Origin: Vigna angularis | Taxonomy: Eukaryota > Streptophyta > Magnoliopsida > Fabales > Fabaceae | Assembly: GCF_016808095.1 (NCBI RefSeq) | Contig: NC_068980.1 | Span: 15,565,388 to 15,629,387, forward strand | Direction: 5' to 3' | DNA: 64,000 nucleotides | Part shown: positions 48,698-61,285 of the stretch, in pieces | Layout: each line of letters opens with the position of its first letter | Position numbering within the stretch: the stretch's first letter is position 1 | Notes under the pieces: model-generated | What the model was told of the DNA's origin: nothing | Database searches by the model: none | What the model saw: only the letters and a program-made list of their open reading frames with translations | Program-made: the position numbers and the translations under genes

Positions 48698-50940
48698 TGT
48701 AAGATCCAAAAATATAGCATAAAACCATATCATAGAATACTCACAATTAACAATATTATAGTTCAGTTATAAGAGAAAAAGGTATGTTTATGACCGAACG
48801 GCCCTACCAAAAATACTATAGAATTTAAGCTTTAAAAAACGAAAGACTAAACCGAACGGTTCTTCAAGCTAACTACAACCGAACGATGTACAAAAAGATA
48901 TATACACAAACCGAACGGTCATACAGTACTATGTACAAACCGAACGACCCTAAACTAAGAAGATGGGGGCTCTTCACTCAATACTTGCTCTAGGGAGTCT
49001 TCATCGCCTTCTGCTCACACCCAAAGGATGATCATTGTAGTGAAGAGAACGACCGAACAGACAAGGAAGGACAAGACAGAAAAGTAGGGTAAGTTAGAGT
49101 AATTTAATTAATCCATACAACACATTATTTAACAAAGATAAAAACCAGCAAAGAAAAGAACATATCAACCATACAACCATAATGTACATATTTCAGGCAA
49201 TAACCGAGCACACAACAAGCAAAGACCGACCACGTAAACTTGACCATCTGGATTGTATGAATTTTGTAGCTAGACGTTTTTGCACCCAGGTGGTGTAGTA
49301 GTTGGGATGCCCTCAGCAGTTGCCACCCGAGGTAAGTCCGTTATGTTGTCGCCCATCTCACCTATGGACTAGGACCTCCTGCCGTTCTCACACATGAGTT
49401 ACTCCTCTCTACTTGAGAATGAGTAATCATAGAACATCAGTATAAACGACACTTAGCATGACCACATTCATACTTTACCATTCCAAACCATTCATGAGAC
49501 ATTCCGCCTTGGAATTCTCTTCCACATTACTTTAAAGCATTTTCATACCCATATTATATTTTCACTCCTAAGACCGAACGACCCTGTGAACGTTATAGAC
49601 CGAACGAAAGTACTACTTTAACCTATGAACATAACCGAACGTTAAACCCCTGAACCCTTCTTAACTTACACTGAACACTATTGGCTTATGCCGAACACTA
49701 CTGATTAAGACCGAACATTATCGCCTTAAACTGAACCCTTACAATTTATACCGAACGCTACGCACAAGACTGAGTTCTCTTCAGAAGTTCGAGTGTCAGT
49801 ACAAATCGAGCACTCTTTAAGAAATTGAACGGTCATGAACTGGAGAGTCTCTAAAGAGACTAACCTAGTTATGACTGAGAGCAGAACAAGGCCGAACGAC
49901 AATTACTAACCATTTTAGCGTTCTGCATAATTCTGCAGAACTTCTGCAGAATTATGAACAACACCCAACATGACCATTTCTAAACACTTTGGCTAACTTC
50001 TAATCCTCAAAACTTGAATCATATATCAATTCACACCTAATCAGATATACTTAAACTTCAAAAACACAAATCTAAAGAGTTTCATGACAAGTTTCACCTC
50101 AATTTACACAAAATAAGAACCCAAGGACCCAAAGTTAAATTTCTCACTTTTCATACCCTACAGAAGAACTTAAAGGCTCTAACAAGTCTAACTAAACATG
50201 CTCAGACACAATTCATTACCTAATTTCATTTCTAGCCTCAACTTCTCAATTTCACTCATTCACTTTCTCCAACCAAGAACAAACCGAACACTATTTCAGC
50301 AGAAACCAAACAGTTCACAGGTCTCGGTCATACACACAAATCAGCAACACAATCATTCAATCATACATGCATACATTCAAACAACCAATTCCAATACAGA
50401 AAACGTAATTAAATTACTAGTTTCCCTCACTTGAAATCAAAGAGACCACTTTTACACGTTTCAACCCGAGAACTTTTACAACAGCTACAACTTTTGGTCG
50501 GTGCAGCGAAACCAACCAAAGAAACCAAAAGAGAAAAGACTCAGGAACAAATGCAAGAACACATACAAGCCGATCAATGCTTGCATGCATAGAAAACGCA
50601 GAGAATTCACAAGAAGAAGGTTCGGACCTTACCACCTTCAAGAGAGGTTTTTGATCGGTGCAAAGTGAAGCCCTTGACACCAAGAATGCTCAGGCACCAA
50701 CTGATTGTTGATTAGAAGAAGGAGGAAGGAGAAAATTTAGAGAGAAGGTGAAGAAATATAAGGAAGAAAGTAGAGAGAAGGAGGAGAAAATGTGTAGAAG
50801 CTTGGTGGAGAAGAAGGTTGCAGCAAGGAAGTGGCACGATTTTTCAAAACCCCAGTTTAAATACTGCTGCCAAAAACCATTCGGTCATTCTCTAACTTAC
50901 ACCTGGCTTTCACTCTGCACGTTTTCTCGGTCTTCACACT
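48698..50940 (+). mobile_element. Solo LTR (family B), copy 1
   Basis: It starts TGTAAGATCCAAAAATATAG and ends GGTCTTCACA, flanked by CTTTT on both sides (48693-48697 and 50941-50945). It aligns along its length with the two LTRs at 54341 and 57622 (shared TGATCATTG, GGGTAAG, GACTGTATGAAxxT..GTAGCTA, CTGCCACCCGAGG-type blocks) but is the most diverged. No coding domains lie inside. It is rich in the CCGAACG motif. Confidence 0.85.
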
Positions 50941-50945
50941 TTTCA

Positions 50946-51889
50946 ATAACTTAGAAAGGATATGACATGGTAAAAACAATATTACCTTGATATATTGAAC
51001 GTGGTTTTCCTTTTAAAACGTTCATCAATTTAAATTAATTTATATACGAGAAAAATTTAGTAGAAAAAAGTATTAATGTGATAAATTTTTATTTCATGCC
51101 ATGTAAATGGTTGTGTAAAGGATTACTGAGTGACATTTAAAGTAAATAGTATCAATGAATTGAATTTAAATCATGAAATAAGAGGAAATTATAGAAAAGA
51201 AAATTGGTTGATTCAAATGGGTGTACAATCAGTTGTCTTAATTTTAGAAAACTTTAGATCCCATGCATTGCATAGAAAACAAATTAAGAAAAAAAAAAGG
51301 TGAGAAGTCAAAAAATTGTGTATGTATATACATCATATCTTACGCGGTAGTTTCAAAATCTGATTGAATCTCAATGTCATGCTAATGAGGAAAGCTATCT
51401 CGCTCGATCCAACCTTTCTACTAGGACCCACTTTTGTTCATATTCAATCACATTGGGCAAAAAAAACATATTCAAATGAAAAGATAAAATAAAGTTCATA
51501 TATCATATAAGGTGAGGAAGTCAAAATAATAACAAGTGAATTTAAGTTTAATTTATCTTAGTAATTATGTGATTATCACTAAAAGAAAATAAAATTATGT
51601 AATTAAGAAAAAAAAACAATAAAGTAATAGGTGTAAACTGCTTGTATAAATTTGTTGAATTGATAGATATTAAAACAAAAGTGATTTATTAATTGTGTTC
51701 CATGACACATAGGAAATATGTAAAAGATGACTAGTAACATATTTATAATTAATTGTTTAAAATTTTATGCCTGGTAAAAGACGTAAATATTTATATTTAA
51801 GTATGACGAGATTGTAACATAGACAAATATATATTTTTTGTCCTCTGGTCAAATGTCAATTTCAACATTTACGACATAAATTTTGAGTT
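50946..51889. other. Intergenic AT-rich DNA
   Basis: No feature supported. Confidence 0.4.
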
Positions 51890-52156
51890 TCATGAAACCC
51901 ATAAAGAGCGTCCCAATTCACATAGCAATGCACACAATAGGTTTTCTGCATTTCCAACAAAAATCCATACCCAAGTGCAACGACAATGATAGTGGTGTTT
52001 CTCCAAACATCCAACAACATTGGGACAACTCCCATTGAAACACAACTGACCTGGAGGGCTCGACAACTGTTTGAAACTCGAGGGATTAGTATAAATCAGC
52101 GTCTCTCTAATTAATGGAGCACACCAAGCAAAGGGAGATTCGAAGAGGATGAACAA
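51890..52156 (-). pseudogene. Relic resembling legume albumin-1 (knottin) gene
   Basis: A minus-strand open frame of 88 codons with a Cys-rich middle. From about residue 39 the Cys pattern is C-x4-C-x5-C-x7-C-x1-C, containing NGSC and CRC followed by a hydrophobic FVG, which resembles the PA1b-type albumin-1 knottin of legume seeds. The spacing differs from the family, and the position expected for the last Cys is out of frame, as if one base had been lost around 51950. The signal peptide and the downstream albumin-1a part are not seen. Likely a dead copy; the identification is from motif resemblance only. Confidence 0.38.
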
Positions 52157-53131
52157 ATATTGGAGGACGAATGGGTGATTGGTCTTTCACGCAGGTTGTG
52201 CTAGATCTAGAACCATCGCGTCCCATACACAGTCGAACGTTACGAGTTTTCAACAATTACACCTTTGATGGGAAAAAAGAGATTACAATAACAACTTAAC
52301 AAAGAGTAATAGCACAACGAAAATTCAATCCCCCTTCTTGCGAGAATTTACGATGCGCTCACAAAAAAAAAAATAGAATCTAAAACACAAAGAGACACCA
52401 ACAATTTTGACACGAAAAATCCCTCAATGCAAAGGTAAAAACCATAAGTCATCCATACCAAAGAAAAATTCACTATGATCAATAATAAGGTACAAAAGAG
52501 TCTCCAATAAAAACACCAAATGATGTTTTCAATCAATTATGTTAAGTAAGCACAAACGCTTACAAATGAGAACAAAGAAGAAGAAATTTAGAAAATAAAG
52601 TTGTTGATATGAGACTGTTTTCTCCCAAACTAGACCTCTTATTGATGATCAAAACGATCAGAATGAAAAACCATATGTCTCGAACCCACTGTCCAAACTT
52701 CAGTCCGATCTAACGGTGAGCGACTTCACAACAACGAAAACATCACTGCAGAATTTGTGTTATGCGCGAAAGAATTTCTCTCTTCATTACTCTCTCACGT
52801 TTTTCCCTCTCTTCAAATGACTCTAATGTGTCCTACTAATCTGACACCTCTACACTAAAACAAAGTCAAACATAATAGTTTACATTATTTGGGCCTATTA
52901 TACATATAGGAAGGGAGTCCAATAACCCAACAATCTTCTCCAAAAAGACTTACCGAAACCAATAAAAATGTAAAGACTAGACATATCAAAATAAGAAATC
53001 ATATATAGGGAGCTCTAATGAAGATTATATCACACTAGTATGAACCAACAACGGCGCGCATAATGGAAGAGGAAGAAGGAAGATTTAGTGTGAATTATTT
53101 GAAGAAGAAGAAGGACAGAGCCACCCGCCTT
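52157..53131. other. Intergenic DNA, no gene seen
   Basis: No supported coding frame. Around 52660-52930, phrases such as CCAAACTTCAGTCCGATCTAACGG and CTATTATACATATAGGAAGGG recall LTR-retroelement ends, but termini were not found. Confidence 0.35.
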
Positions 53132-53435
53132 TTAAAAAAAACTGATTAATTTTTATGTCAAGTGGTAAAAAACAAACGTAAATATATATTTATTGGTTAA
53201 CAAAATACTAATGTATGTCTTCAAATCTAGGTTGAACCTACGACATGTATAAAAGACTCAAAACAATGTAAAACATTTATGTATTTTAAAAAAAAAAACT
53301 AATTAATTTTTACGTCAGGTGGTCAAAGACAAACATAAATTTATGTTTGTTAATGAACAAAAGACCTAAATTTATGTTCCAGAATCTACATCAAACCTAT
53401 GATAGATATAAAAGGCTCAAAAGGATAAATGTAAA
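53132..53435. repeat. Tandem duplication of a ~155-bp block
   Basis: Copy 1 from about 53132 (A-run, then ACTGATTAATTTTTATGTCA) and copy 2 from about 53286 (A-run, then ACTAATTAATTTTTACGTCA) continue in parallel through AAACAAACGTAAAT / GACAAACATAAAT, TTGAACCTACGACATGTATA / TCAAACCTATGATAGATATA and AAAGACTCAAAA / AAAGGCTCAAAA. The copies are clearly diverged. Confidence 0.7.
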
Positions 53436-54335
53436 AAACTTGTTTTGTGGTAGTTAGAAGATGATTGTCCAAAATCATGGTGATTGAGTGAAGAGATTGG
53501 GTCATGAACAAAAAGACCCACCGTAGTGTGTGAGGCTCAACATTTTGTCTTTTATGTGAGGAACTTAAGATTTTGTTGGATACAAAATATATATGGGTTT
53601 CGTCAGCCATCTATGATCAGATTCTTTGTTGCCTTAATTTTCACGTAATAGTGGCTATGTTTGGTTGATTTTTGCACCTACCATATATTGCACCTTACTT
53701 GAACTTAGATATTTTATGCAATATATAGCCATTTAATTTTTAACAATTGCACTTGTGATCGTAAATTTACAATGAAATATTGGTTTCTCACACCTTTTTG
53801 TTTCCTCGTATATTTAAAGGATACTTTTCTTGTACTTTTGGTGTTTTAACTCTGATACTATTCTGCAAAAAGGTTCCTTCCAAATTTCAATAAATCGATC
53901 TTTTTTATTCTTAGGAGTTTTTTTTTTATTGTCTTTATTCATGTTTGGATTTTTTTTTCGAACATTAAGTGCATATAAAAAGAAAAAAAACATATACAGC
54001 CAATATAGAATATGTTTACAAATATCACAAAAATAAGCTCATAGTCAAACTTTTCACTTTGGGTATATCTAGAACCAATGTGGAAAATGGATATACAACA
54101 TTGATTGTTAGTCCAATCAATTTAATTGATATTATTGTGACATCAATATTAAATTATTGTTATATTTTTAAAATTTTCAATATAGAAACTAATTAAGGTG
54201 ATTATTTATTGATGGATATATTGAGAAAGTCAGATAGATAGATAATAGTAATAAAGTTTAAGTTCATCTTATATAAAGAATTAACATAATTTTCAATTTA
54301 AAATTTTGATATTATTTTAATTTAAAATTTTAAGA
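53436..54335. other. Intergenic AT-rich DNA
   Basis: No gene supported; target DNA for the LTR insertion at 54341. Confidence 0.4.
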
Positions 54336-54340
54336 TAATG

Positions 54341-56829
54341 TGTAACATCCCAAAAATATAGTATAAACTATATAATAGAATAATTACATTTAATCACAAT
54401 TCAGATCAGTCTTATACTAAAGAGCGAACGTTTTTGGCCGAACGGTCTTACATAAGAGTATAAACTTAACTGCACAAGATAAACAATACTAGACCGAACG
54501 GTTTACAAAAAGGGATTACCGAACGGTCATTCCTAACAAAAGAAAAGGTGATCGAACGACCACCTTACACTAACTAAACTATACTACTAACCGAACGTAC
54601 TACGGTTCGGCCTTAACTTCAACGTCGACGAGGTTCTCTTCCTCCAAATTTCCTTCTTCATGCGCCTCTCCCAGTAGCGCGTCTCCTTCTGCTCACATCC
54701 ACACGGATGATCATTGCAACGACAAGACGAACGTACAAGACGAGGCAACACAAGGAAAACACAGGGTAAGCTTATGTAATTTAATTCAGTTACAAATAAT
54801 ACAATTCATACATCAACACACAGATAAAGTTAACAATACGTTTCAAGCAAGGCCTACTACTAGACCGACCGTCCGGACTGTATGAAACCTGTGTAGCTAC
54901 GACGTTCGTGCACCCGGGTGATGTAGTAACTGGAATACTCTCATCAGCTGCCACCCGAGGTTAGTCCTATCTGTCCAAAGTACCCCTAAGGACTAGGACC
55001 TCCTGTCGTTCCCACACATGACCTACTCTCCTCTACGTGAGGACGAGTACTCACGGAACATCAGGATGAATCGACAGCTTAGCATTACCACAATCATACT
55101 TTACAACTTTCAATATTCACTCATGAGTCGTTCCTCCCCGGAACGCTTGTTCAAAATCCACAACCTTTCATTCATCTCATATACTCTTCATCTTTTATAA
55201 TTCTTCACTTTAGTGCCATTTTTATCACAAATTCTAAGAACATCAAATACTGAACGTTCAGCCCTCTCCAGAACGAGGACGAACGATAGGAACGAGACCG
55301 AGAAATCTCCCGTTCCAGAATAGAATAAGACCGAAAGAGTTACTTTTAGATTTAAGAATAAATTGAGTATAATTATACAATATATGACGAACGTTACTTA
55401 CAACATGAATCAGTTAAATGAACTGACTCTCGTGAACTACAACCAACACTCAAAGAATACATCAGGTACGGGGACTATAGGTCGGAGACAATGAAAGTAG
55501 ATGTGCCAAGACTTTAAAGAACCTTACGTAGAATAATTCATATATATATATATATATAGCCTAAGTGTCGGTCAATGACTGAGCACGGTAAAAGAGGTTC
55601 TACTGAAATTGGACGAACGCTGTTTCATCAAGATTGATAAATTAAAAACGAGTACGAGCGTTCGGTATAAGACCGAGCGCCACTCATTACGAGAGCTTGG
55701 GTTGAGACCTATCACTACTTTAAACTTATAATAGAAACATTAATAATAATAATTATGATAAGACACGTTGGAGACAATGTTGAAGAATAACTAATATACA
55801 AATACATGTTTACAAGATTTTCAGTTCCTCACGTAACACTCAGGTACATCTACGTTTGGCCGAACGCTCAAACATAGCACTATTACAATAAGGCGCTCGT
55901 CCTCAAATAGAATTCTTCCCAAATGAAAGAATTCCATTTGAAAGAAGTTTACTAGAAACACCGAATGGTCAAGGACCGTTCAATGTTGAACGTTCAATAT
56001 CATAGGGGAATTTCTTATTCAGAATTCGTTTACATTCAAATTCATTTCTCAGCATATAACTTCATAATTTCATACTTTCATATCATAGCACATTTCATAT
56101 TACTCATACATCAACTCATAATCATTATCATATATCAAATAATCAAACATCACAAAGTCATGCTTCATACAACTCACAGAACGTCCATGCAGCACAGTAA
56201 AAACATAAGAATTAAATTGAATAAGCTTCCCTTACCTCTACTGTGAAAGAACGTCCTAAAGGCAGAAATACAGTTCACCTCCACAAATTCTTCTACCCTC
56301 AATGTTTGACAGCTTATCAACTAAACCAAGAAAATCAAACACTCTCAGAATCACTCATTTTAACAACGACGATCAACACAGGAAACTAAAACTGGATTTG
56401 CATGCTTAGGAGATAGAACGATTGGGTGCAGAGAAGGACTCACCAACTCAGCTTCACAAACCGAACGGTTTATCTGAAAGCTTTGGGCGCCGGAAGCACT
56501 TCTACGGTGTCTGAAAGATGATCGGAGGAGTAAAAAGATGAGTTTTGGTAGAGAGAAGGGGAAGCTTTTAGAGAGAAGTAGGAGAAGATGAAAAGTTCAG
56601 AGTTTTGGGGAAGAAGGGTACATGTAGAGTGAGTGAAACGAAAATTTCAGAAAATCAGATTTTGCTTCTCTCGTTAAAACGAACGTCTGCTCACTCGCTG
56701 ACGCCTGCCTTCCACTATCTGATTTTTGAATCTTCGTTGCTTGACACCTGGAGTCCGTGCAGAGGGTTTTGGGTGCGTTTTAAATGACTCTGACAAGGGG
56801 TTTTGGGTATGTTTTAATGAGGTCTGACA
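54341..56829 (+). mobile_element. Solo LTR (family B), copy 2
   Basis: It starts TGTAACATCCCAAAAATATA and ends GAGGTCTGACA, flanked by TAATG (54336-54340 and 56830-56834). A 2489-bp single LTR without coding domains. It is the inverted partner of 57622-60211. CCGAACG-type motifs and a short TA run (about 55538-55558) lie inside. Confidence 0.9.
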
Positions 56830-56834
56830 TAATG

Positions 56835-57616
56835 AATTTATTGAATTTGTTTATTTAAATTCTTTGTTAAAAATACTTTTAATATAAAAACCATATTATA
56901 TTTGTATTAGCCGGTGATCAAAACTAATTATATAACGAGGGATTCAAAGATTTAAAACAAATTTAAGAATGATTTAAAATATGTTTTTCAAGTTTTCTTT
57001 ATGTGAAACTATTTATTAAGTTGTCATAATTAGTTTCATTTAATTTTCACATTGTTTTCCATTCTAACTCGTTTTTATTATTTATTTTATTATATATTTC
57101 ATCTTTATTATCCATAAAAAGCTAAACTTAACCTAGTTAATATAGTTCTATAATTCAATCTAAGCCAAAATTCTAACTTCTTATCAAAATATATATAAAA
57201 AACTCTCAAACTCATAAAAAGTATTTAAAAACAAAACCAGCAAAAAAGAAATGCATTTCTGATCCCAATACAAATTCAATAAATATAATAAAAATAACAA
57301 CACAAAAAGAAAGAAAAAGACACTAACTAGAAATGAGATAAAAAAAAATTGATACATAAATAACATGAGATTCAAGAAATAGAATATGACAAAACCCTAA
57401 CGAAACACTCTAAAATAAAAAAAATAAAAATAAAGAGAGACAAGAAGTGAGATCACTAAATACGAAATCATACAAAAATAAAAACATAAGAAAATATAAA
57501 TCAAAATTCATCATGACATAATAAAGATAATTATTGAAATTTTTTTTAACCAATTATATATAATTTTTAATACAAATAAAAATTAACACATACTTTCTAA
57601 TTAATTTTTATTCTCA
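56835..57616. other. Spacer between inverted solo LTRs
   Basis: About 780 bp of AT-rich DNA, the loop of the 2.5-kb inverted repeat. No gene is seen. Confidence 0.6.
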
Positions 57617-58208
57617 AACATTGTCAGAACCATTAAAAACGCACCCAAACCCCTCTGAACGGACGCCAGGTGTCAAGCTGAGGGGAGTCAGAAATCAGAT
57701 AGTGGAATGCAGGTGTCAGCAGAGGAGCGGACGTTCGTTTTAAACAAAACTGAGTTTTTGAAAGTTTACGTCACACTCTCTGCATGCATCTTCTTCTCCA
57801 AAACTCTGATATTTCTCATTTCTCCTCCTTCTCACTAAAAGCTCTCCCTTCTCTCTACGAAATCTTACCTTTGCTCTTCTTCGATCACCGTTCAGGCACC
57901 GTAGAAGCATTTCCGGCGTCCTGAGCTTCATTTTGAACCGAACAATTTCGAGTTCTGAACTGGTAAGTTTCCTTGTCTTTAGCCGTTTGTTCTCTGGTAC
58001 ATACAAATCAAGTTCTGGTTGCATGCTGTCATCTTGTCTTAGCCATTGTTGGTTTTCTGTTGTTTGGTTTAGTTCGAAGAGTTGTTGAGCGTTGAGAGTA
58101 AAAGGATTTGTAGTCAGACGAACTGCACTTCTGTCTCTAGGACGTTCGTTCACGCTCAGAGGTAAGGGAAGCTTATTTAATTTAATTTGTATGTTTACTG
58201 TGCTGTAT

Positions 58209-58330
58209 GAACGTTGGTTAGTTGACTGAATGAATATGATGCATGATGGTTGATATGTTTGGATTGTAGGAACGTTTGTTAGTTGACTGAATGAATATGA
58301 TGCATGATGGTTGATATGTTTGGATTGTAG
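58209..58330. repeat. Perfect-to-near-perfect 61-bp direct duplication
   Basis: 58209-58269 and 58270-58330 agree except near ACGTTGGTT / ACGTTTGTT. The opposite-strand LTR at 54341 shows no such duplication, so it arose after insertion or in this sub-lineage. Confidence 0.9.
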
Positions 58331-58583
58331 GAAGTATGAAAAGTGATTATGAGATGAATGTATAAAGTTATGAAACTATATGTTAAGAAATGAATTGGAA
58401 TATAAAGGATTCTGATATGAAATTTCTATATGAAAGAGTATGTTCGTCACTGAATGGTTATCGACCGTTCGGTATTTCATAGTAAATTTGGTTAGATTGG
58501 ATTCTTTCATTTGGGAAGAATCCTAGTTGAGGACGATCGTCTTCTTTTCGAAATATTGTGCATAAGCGATCGTTCTGAATGGT

Positions 58584-58769
58584 GCTTGGTCTTACACCAA
58601 GCGATCGTCTGAGTGGTGCTTGGTCTTACACCAAGCGATCGTCTGAGTAGTGCTTGGTCTTACACCAAGCGACTGAGTGGTGCTTGGTCTTACACCAAGC
58701 GATCGTCTGAATGGTGCTTGGTCTTACACTAAGCGATCGTTCTGAGTAGTGCTTGGTCTTACCCCAAGC
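58584..58769. repeat. Six-copy hairpin tandem repeat
   Basis: GCTTGGTCTTACACCAAGC, a 7-bp stem with a 5-nt loop, recurs at 58584, 58618, 58652, 58682, 58716 and 58751 with periods of 30-35 bp, separated by GATCGTCTGAGTGGT-type spacers. The last two copies have single stem changes. The sister LTR has only one diverged unit. Confidence 0.9.
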
Positions 58770-60216
58770 GATCGTCTCATTCCTTTTATAATATATCTTG
58801 ATGAAAATAGCGTTCGTCCAACTTCAATAGAGTTTTCCTTTTTCCGTGTTCGGTCATTGACTGACATTCGATTTTATTGATGCTAAACTCAAATAACCTA
58901 AGTACTCATAAGCGTTCGGTTTCTTCATGAGAATTCTTCTAAGTATTTTCTTTGAAGTGTCCGTAGTTATTGATTCCGGCCTAGAGCCTTAGTACTTGAC
59001 ATGGTCTTTTCGGTGTTCGGTTAGAACTCGCAAGAGTCAGTTCATCTAATTGGCTTACCTTTTAAGTAACGATCGTTCGTTTTAGTTGTCATGTTTTATA
59101 TGATTGAACTCGGTTTCTTTCTCAAACCGATAGTAATCCACTCGGTCTTATTCTATTCTGGAATGAGAGACTTCTCTGTCTCGTTCCAAGTGTTCGTCCT
59201 CGTTCTGAGTGAGGATTGAACGTTCGGTATCGAGTATCCGTAATAATCTTTGAACAAAGATGGAATTTAACTGATTGGTAATGAAAGATGAATATGAGAA
59301 AATTGATATTGAAAGATGAAATTGAGAATGATTATGAATGAAATAGGAAGAGAATGTGATATGAATGAAATGTTGTGGATTTGAACGAGCGTTCCAGGGA
59401 GGAACGACTCATGGATGATTATTAAATTGGTAAAGTATGACTGTGGGCATGCTAAGCTGGCGGTTCATCCTGATGTTCCGTAAGTACTCGTCCTCACGTA
59501 GAGGAGGGTAGGTCATGTGTGGGAATGGCAGGAGGTTCTAGTCCTTAGGGGTACTTTGGACAGATAGGACTAACCTCGGGTGGCAGCTGATGAGAGTATT
59601 CCAGTTACTACATCACCTGGGTGCATGAACGCCTGTAGCTACACAGATTTCATACAGTCCGGACAGTCAGTCTAGTATTAGGCCTTATGTGAAATGTATG
59701 ATGAAATCTATCTTGCGCGATTGATTGTGTGAAATGTATGTTTATACATGAATTAAATTACATAAGCTTACCTTGTGTTTCCTGTCTTGTCTTGTTTTGT
59801 ACGTCCGTCTTTGTCATTGCAATGATCATCCATGTGGATGTGAGCAGAAGGAGACGTACAGTTGGAAGAGGCGCTGGAGGAAGAAAATCTGGTGGAGGTT
59901 GAAGTTAAGACCGAATAGTAGGACGTTTGGTCAATAGTTTAGTTGTTTTAAGGTGGTCGTTCGATCACCTTCCCTTTTGTTAGGTATGACCGTTCGGTAT
60001 TTTCCTTCTGTGAACCTTTCGGTCGTAGTTCCTTTTGTAAACCGGTCAGTCAGACTTGTACTCCTGTACAGTTTAAGTTTGTAACTTTTCCTGTAAGGCC
60101 ATTTGGCTATAAACTTGCGTTCGCTCTACTTTAGTGTAAGAACTGAGCTGTAATATTATTATATGTGATCATTCTATTATATGGTTTACACTGTATTTTT
60201 GGGATGTTACAAACAT

Positions 60217-61285
60217 CAAGTTATAATTAATTTAAAGAAATATATGAGTACTAAAATAATTGTTTTTGAAATATTTTTTATAATTAATTTTATAATTAAT
60301 TTAATAAAAATATATTAGTACTAGTACTAACAAAATTTTAAAACCTTTTTTTTTCTTAAACATTTTTTTAATTAATTTAATAGACAAATATTAGTACTAA
60401 AGAAAAGTTTTGAAACTTAAAAAGAGTGTTTTATCTGCTTCACTATTGAGACATCCTATCAACCACTAGTGGATCTTGCAAGAAATATTCACTAGGAAAA
60501 TAAATAACATCAATCTAACTTATAAGAAATTAGACAACTTTAAAAAAAAAAATTCTTAAGATAATAGATTTATAGATTTTTTCTTTCTATATTTCTCAAT
60601 TTTCTCATTTGCACCTATTATGAAATTTAAACTCATATATAAATATCAACATTTATATATACGCAAATAAATTGAATTAAAAATTTAAAATGAAGAATTA
60701 AATTTAAAAAAAATTGAAACTGATTCGATTAAAATTACAGAATTAAAATTTAAAATAAAATTTCAGTAAAAAAAATGTGTCGATCCAAGATTGTATGCAA
60801 TAAAATCAAAGAAAGCAACACAAGACTTAATTTTTCTACCAAGTGCAACGGAACCACTAACCATTATAAACAGTTTTATATTATAAAAGAATAAAAATAG
60901 AGATTGATACTGTAACTTCTGTGACATAATAAAATAATACAACTAGACCACCCGTTTTAATCATCTTCTTACTCTAATTTTCTCTCACACGCAGAACTTG
61001 TCTCCATTAATACAGAACTTGTCTCCAGAATTCAAGTCCATTACCACCCATTCACTACCACAGGAAACTCACACAACATCACTCACACCATTTCCATCTC
61101 CAACCACCTTCGTTCTTTACTCAACTTCATCATCTCCTCTCACAAAGACCCAAAATTCAAATATTTTTAGCATCTTTCATCTACTCCTCCATCACTTATC
61201 ATCACACACGCAGCACAGGGGTTCCTTCTCCATCCTCGCCTTAATCCATCATTTCCTCAAACAGCCATCAACACCTTCAATTATA
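60217..61285. other. Intergenic DNA
   Basis: AT-rich up to about 60960, then a C-rich, purine-poor stretch (60960-61285) with a 97-codon frame made mostly of Ser, Thr, Pro and His. That frame looks like low-complexity sequence rather than a gene. A 16-bp near repeat, CAGAACTTGTCTCCA, occurs twice at 60992 and 61013. Confidence 0.4.

Larger units (their letters stand above)
57622..60211 (-). mobile_element. Solo LTR (family B), copy 3, inverted
   Basis: On the minus strand it starts TGTAACATCCCAAAAATACA and ends GGTTCTGACA, flanked by AACAT (57617-57621 and 60212-60216). At 2590 bp it is longer than copy 2 because of local repeat expansions at 58209-58330 and 58584-58769. No coding domains. 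Because both copies have separate target duplications they are independent insertions, not one palindromic element. Confidence 0.9.

Noticed and set aside
50417..50683. 88-codon minus-strand frame
   Set aside because: It lies inside solo LTR copy 1 and is not conserved in copies 2 and 3.
57740..58153. 137-codon minus-strand frame
   Set aside because: It lies wholly inside solo LTR copy 3, has no domain, and the sister LTRs do not keep the frame.
58566..58780. CRISPR-like array
   Set aside because: A simple hairpin minisatellite: spacers are near identical to each other and the context is a retrotransposon LTR.
54341..60211. One giant foldback transposon with 2.5-kb inverted repeats
   Set aside because: Each arm has its own LTR-type TG..CA ends and its own 5-bp target duplication, so these are two separate solo LTRs.
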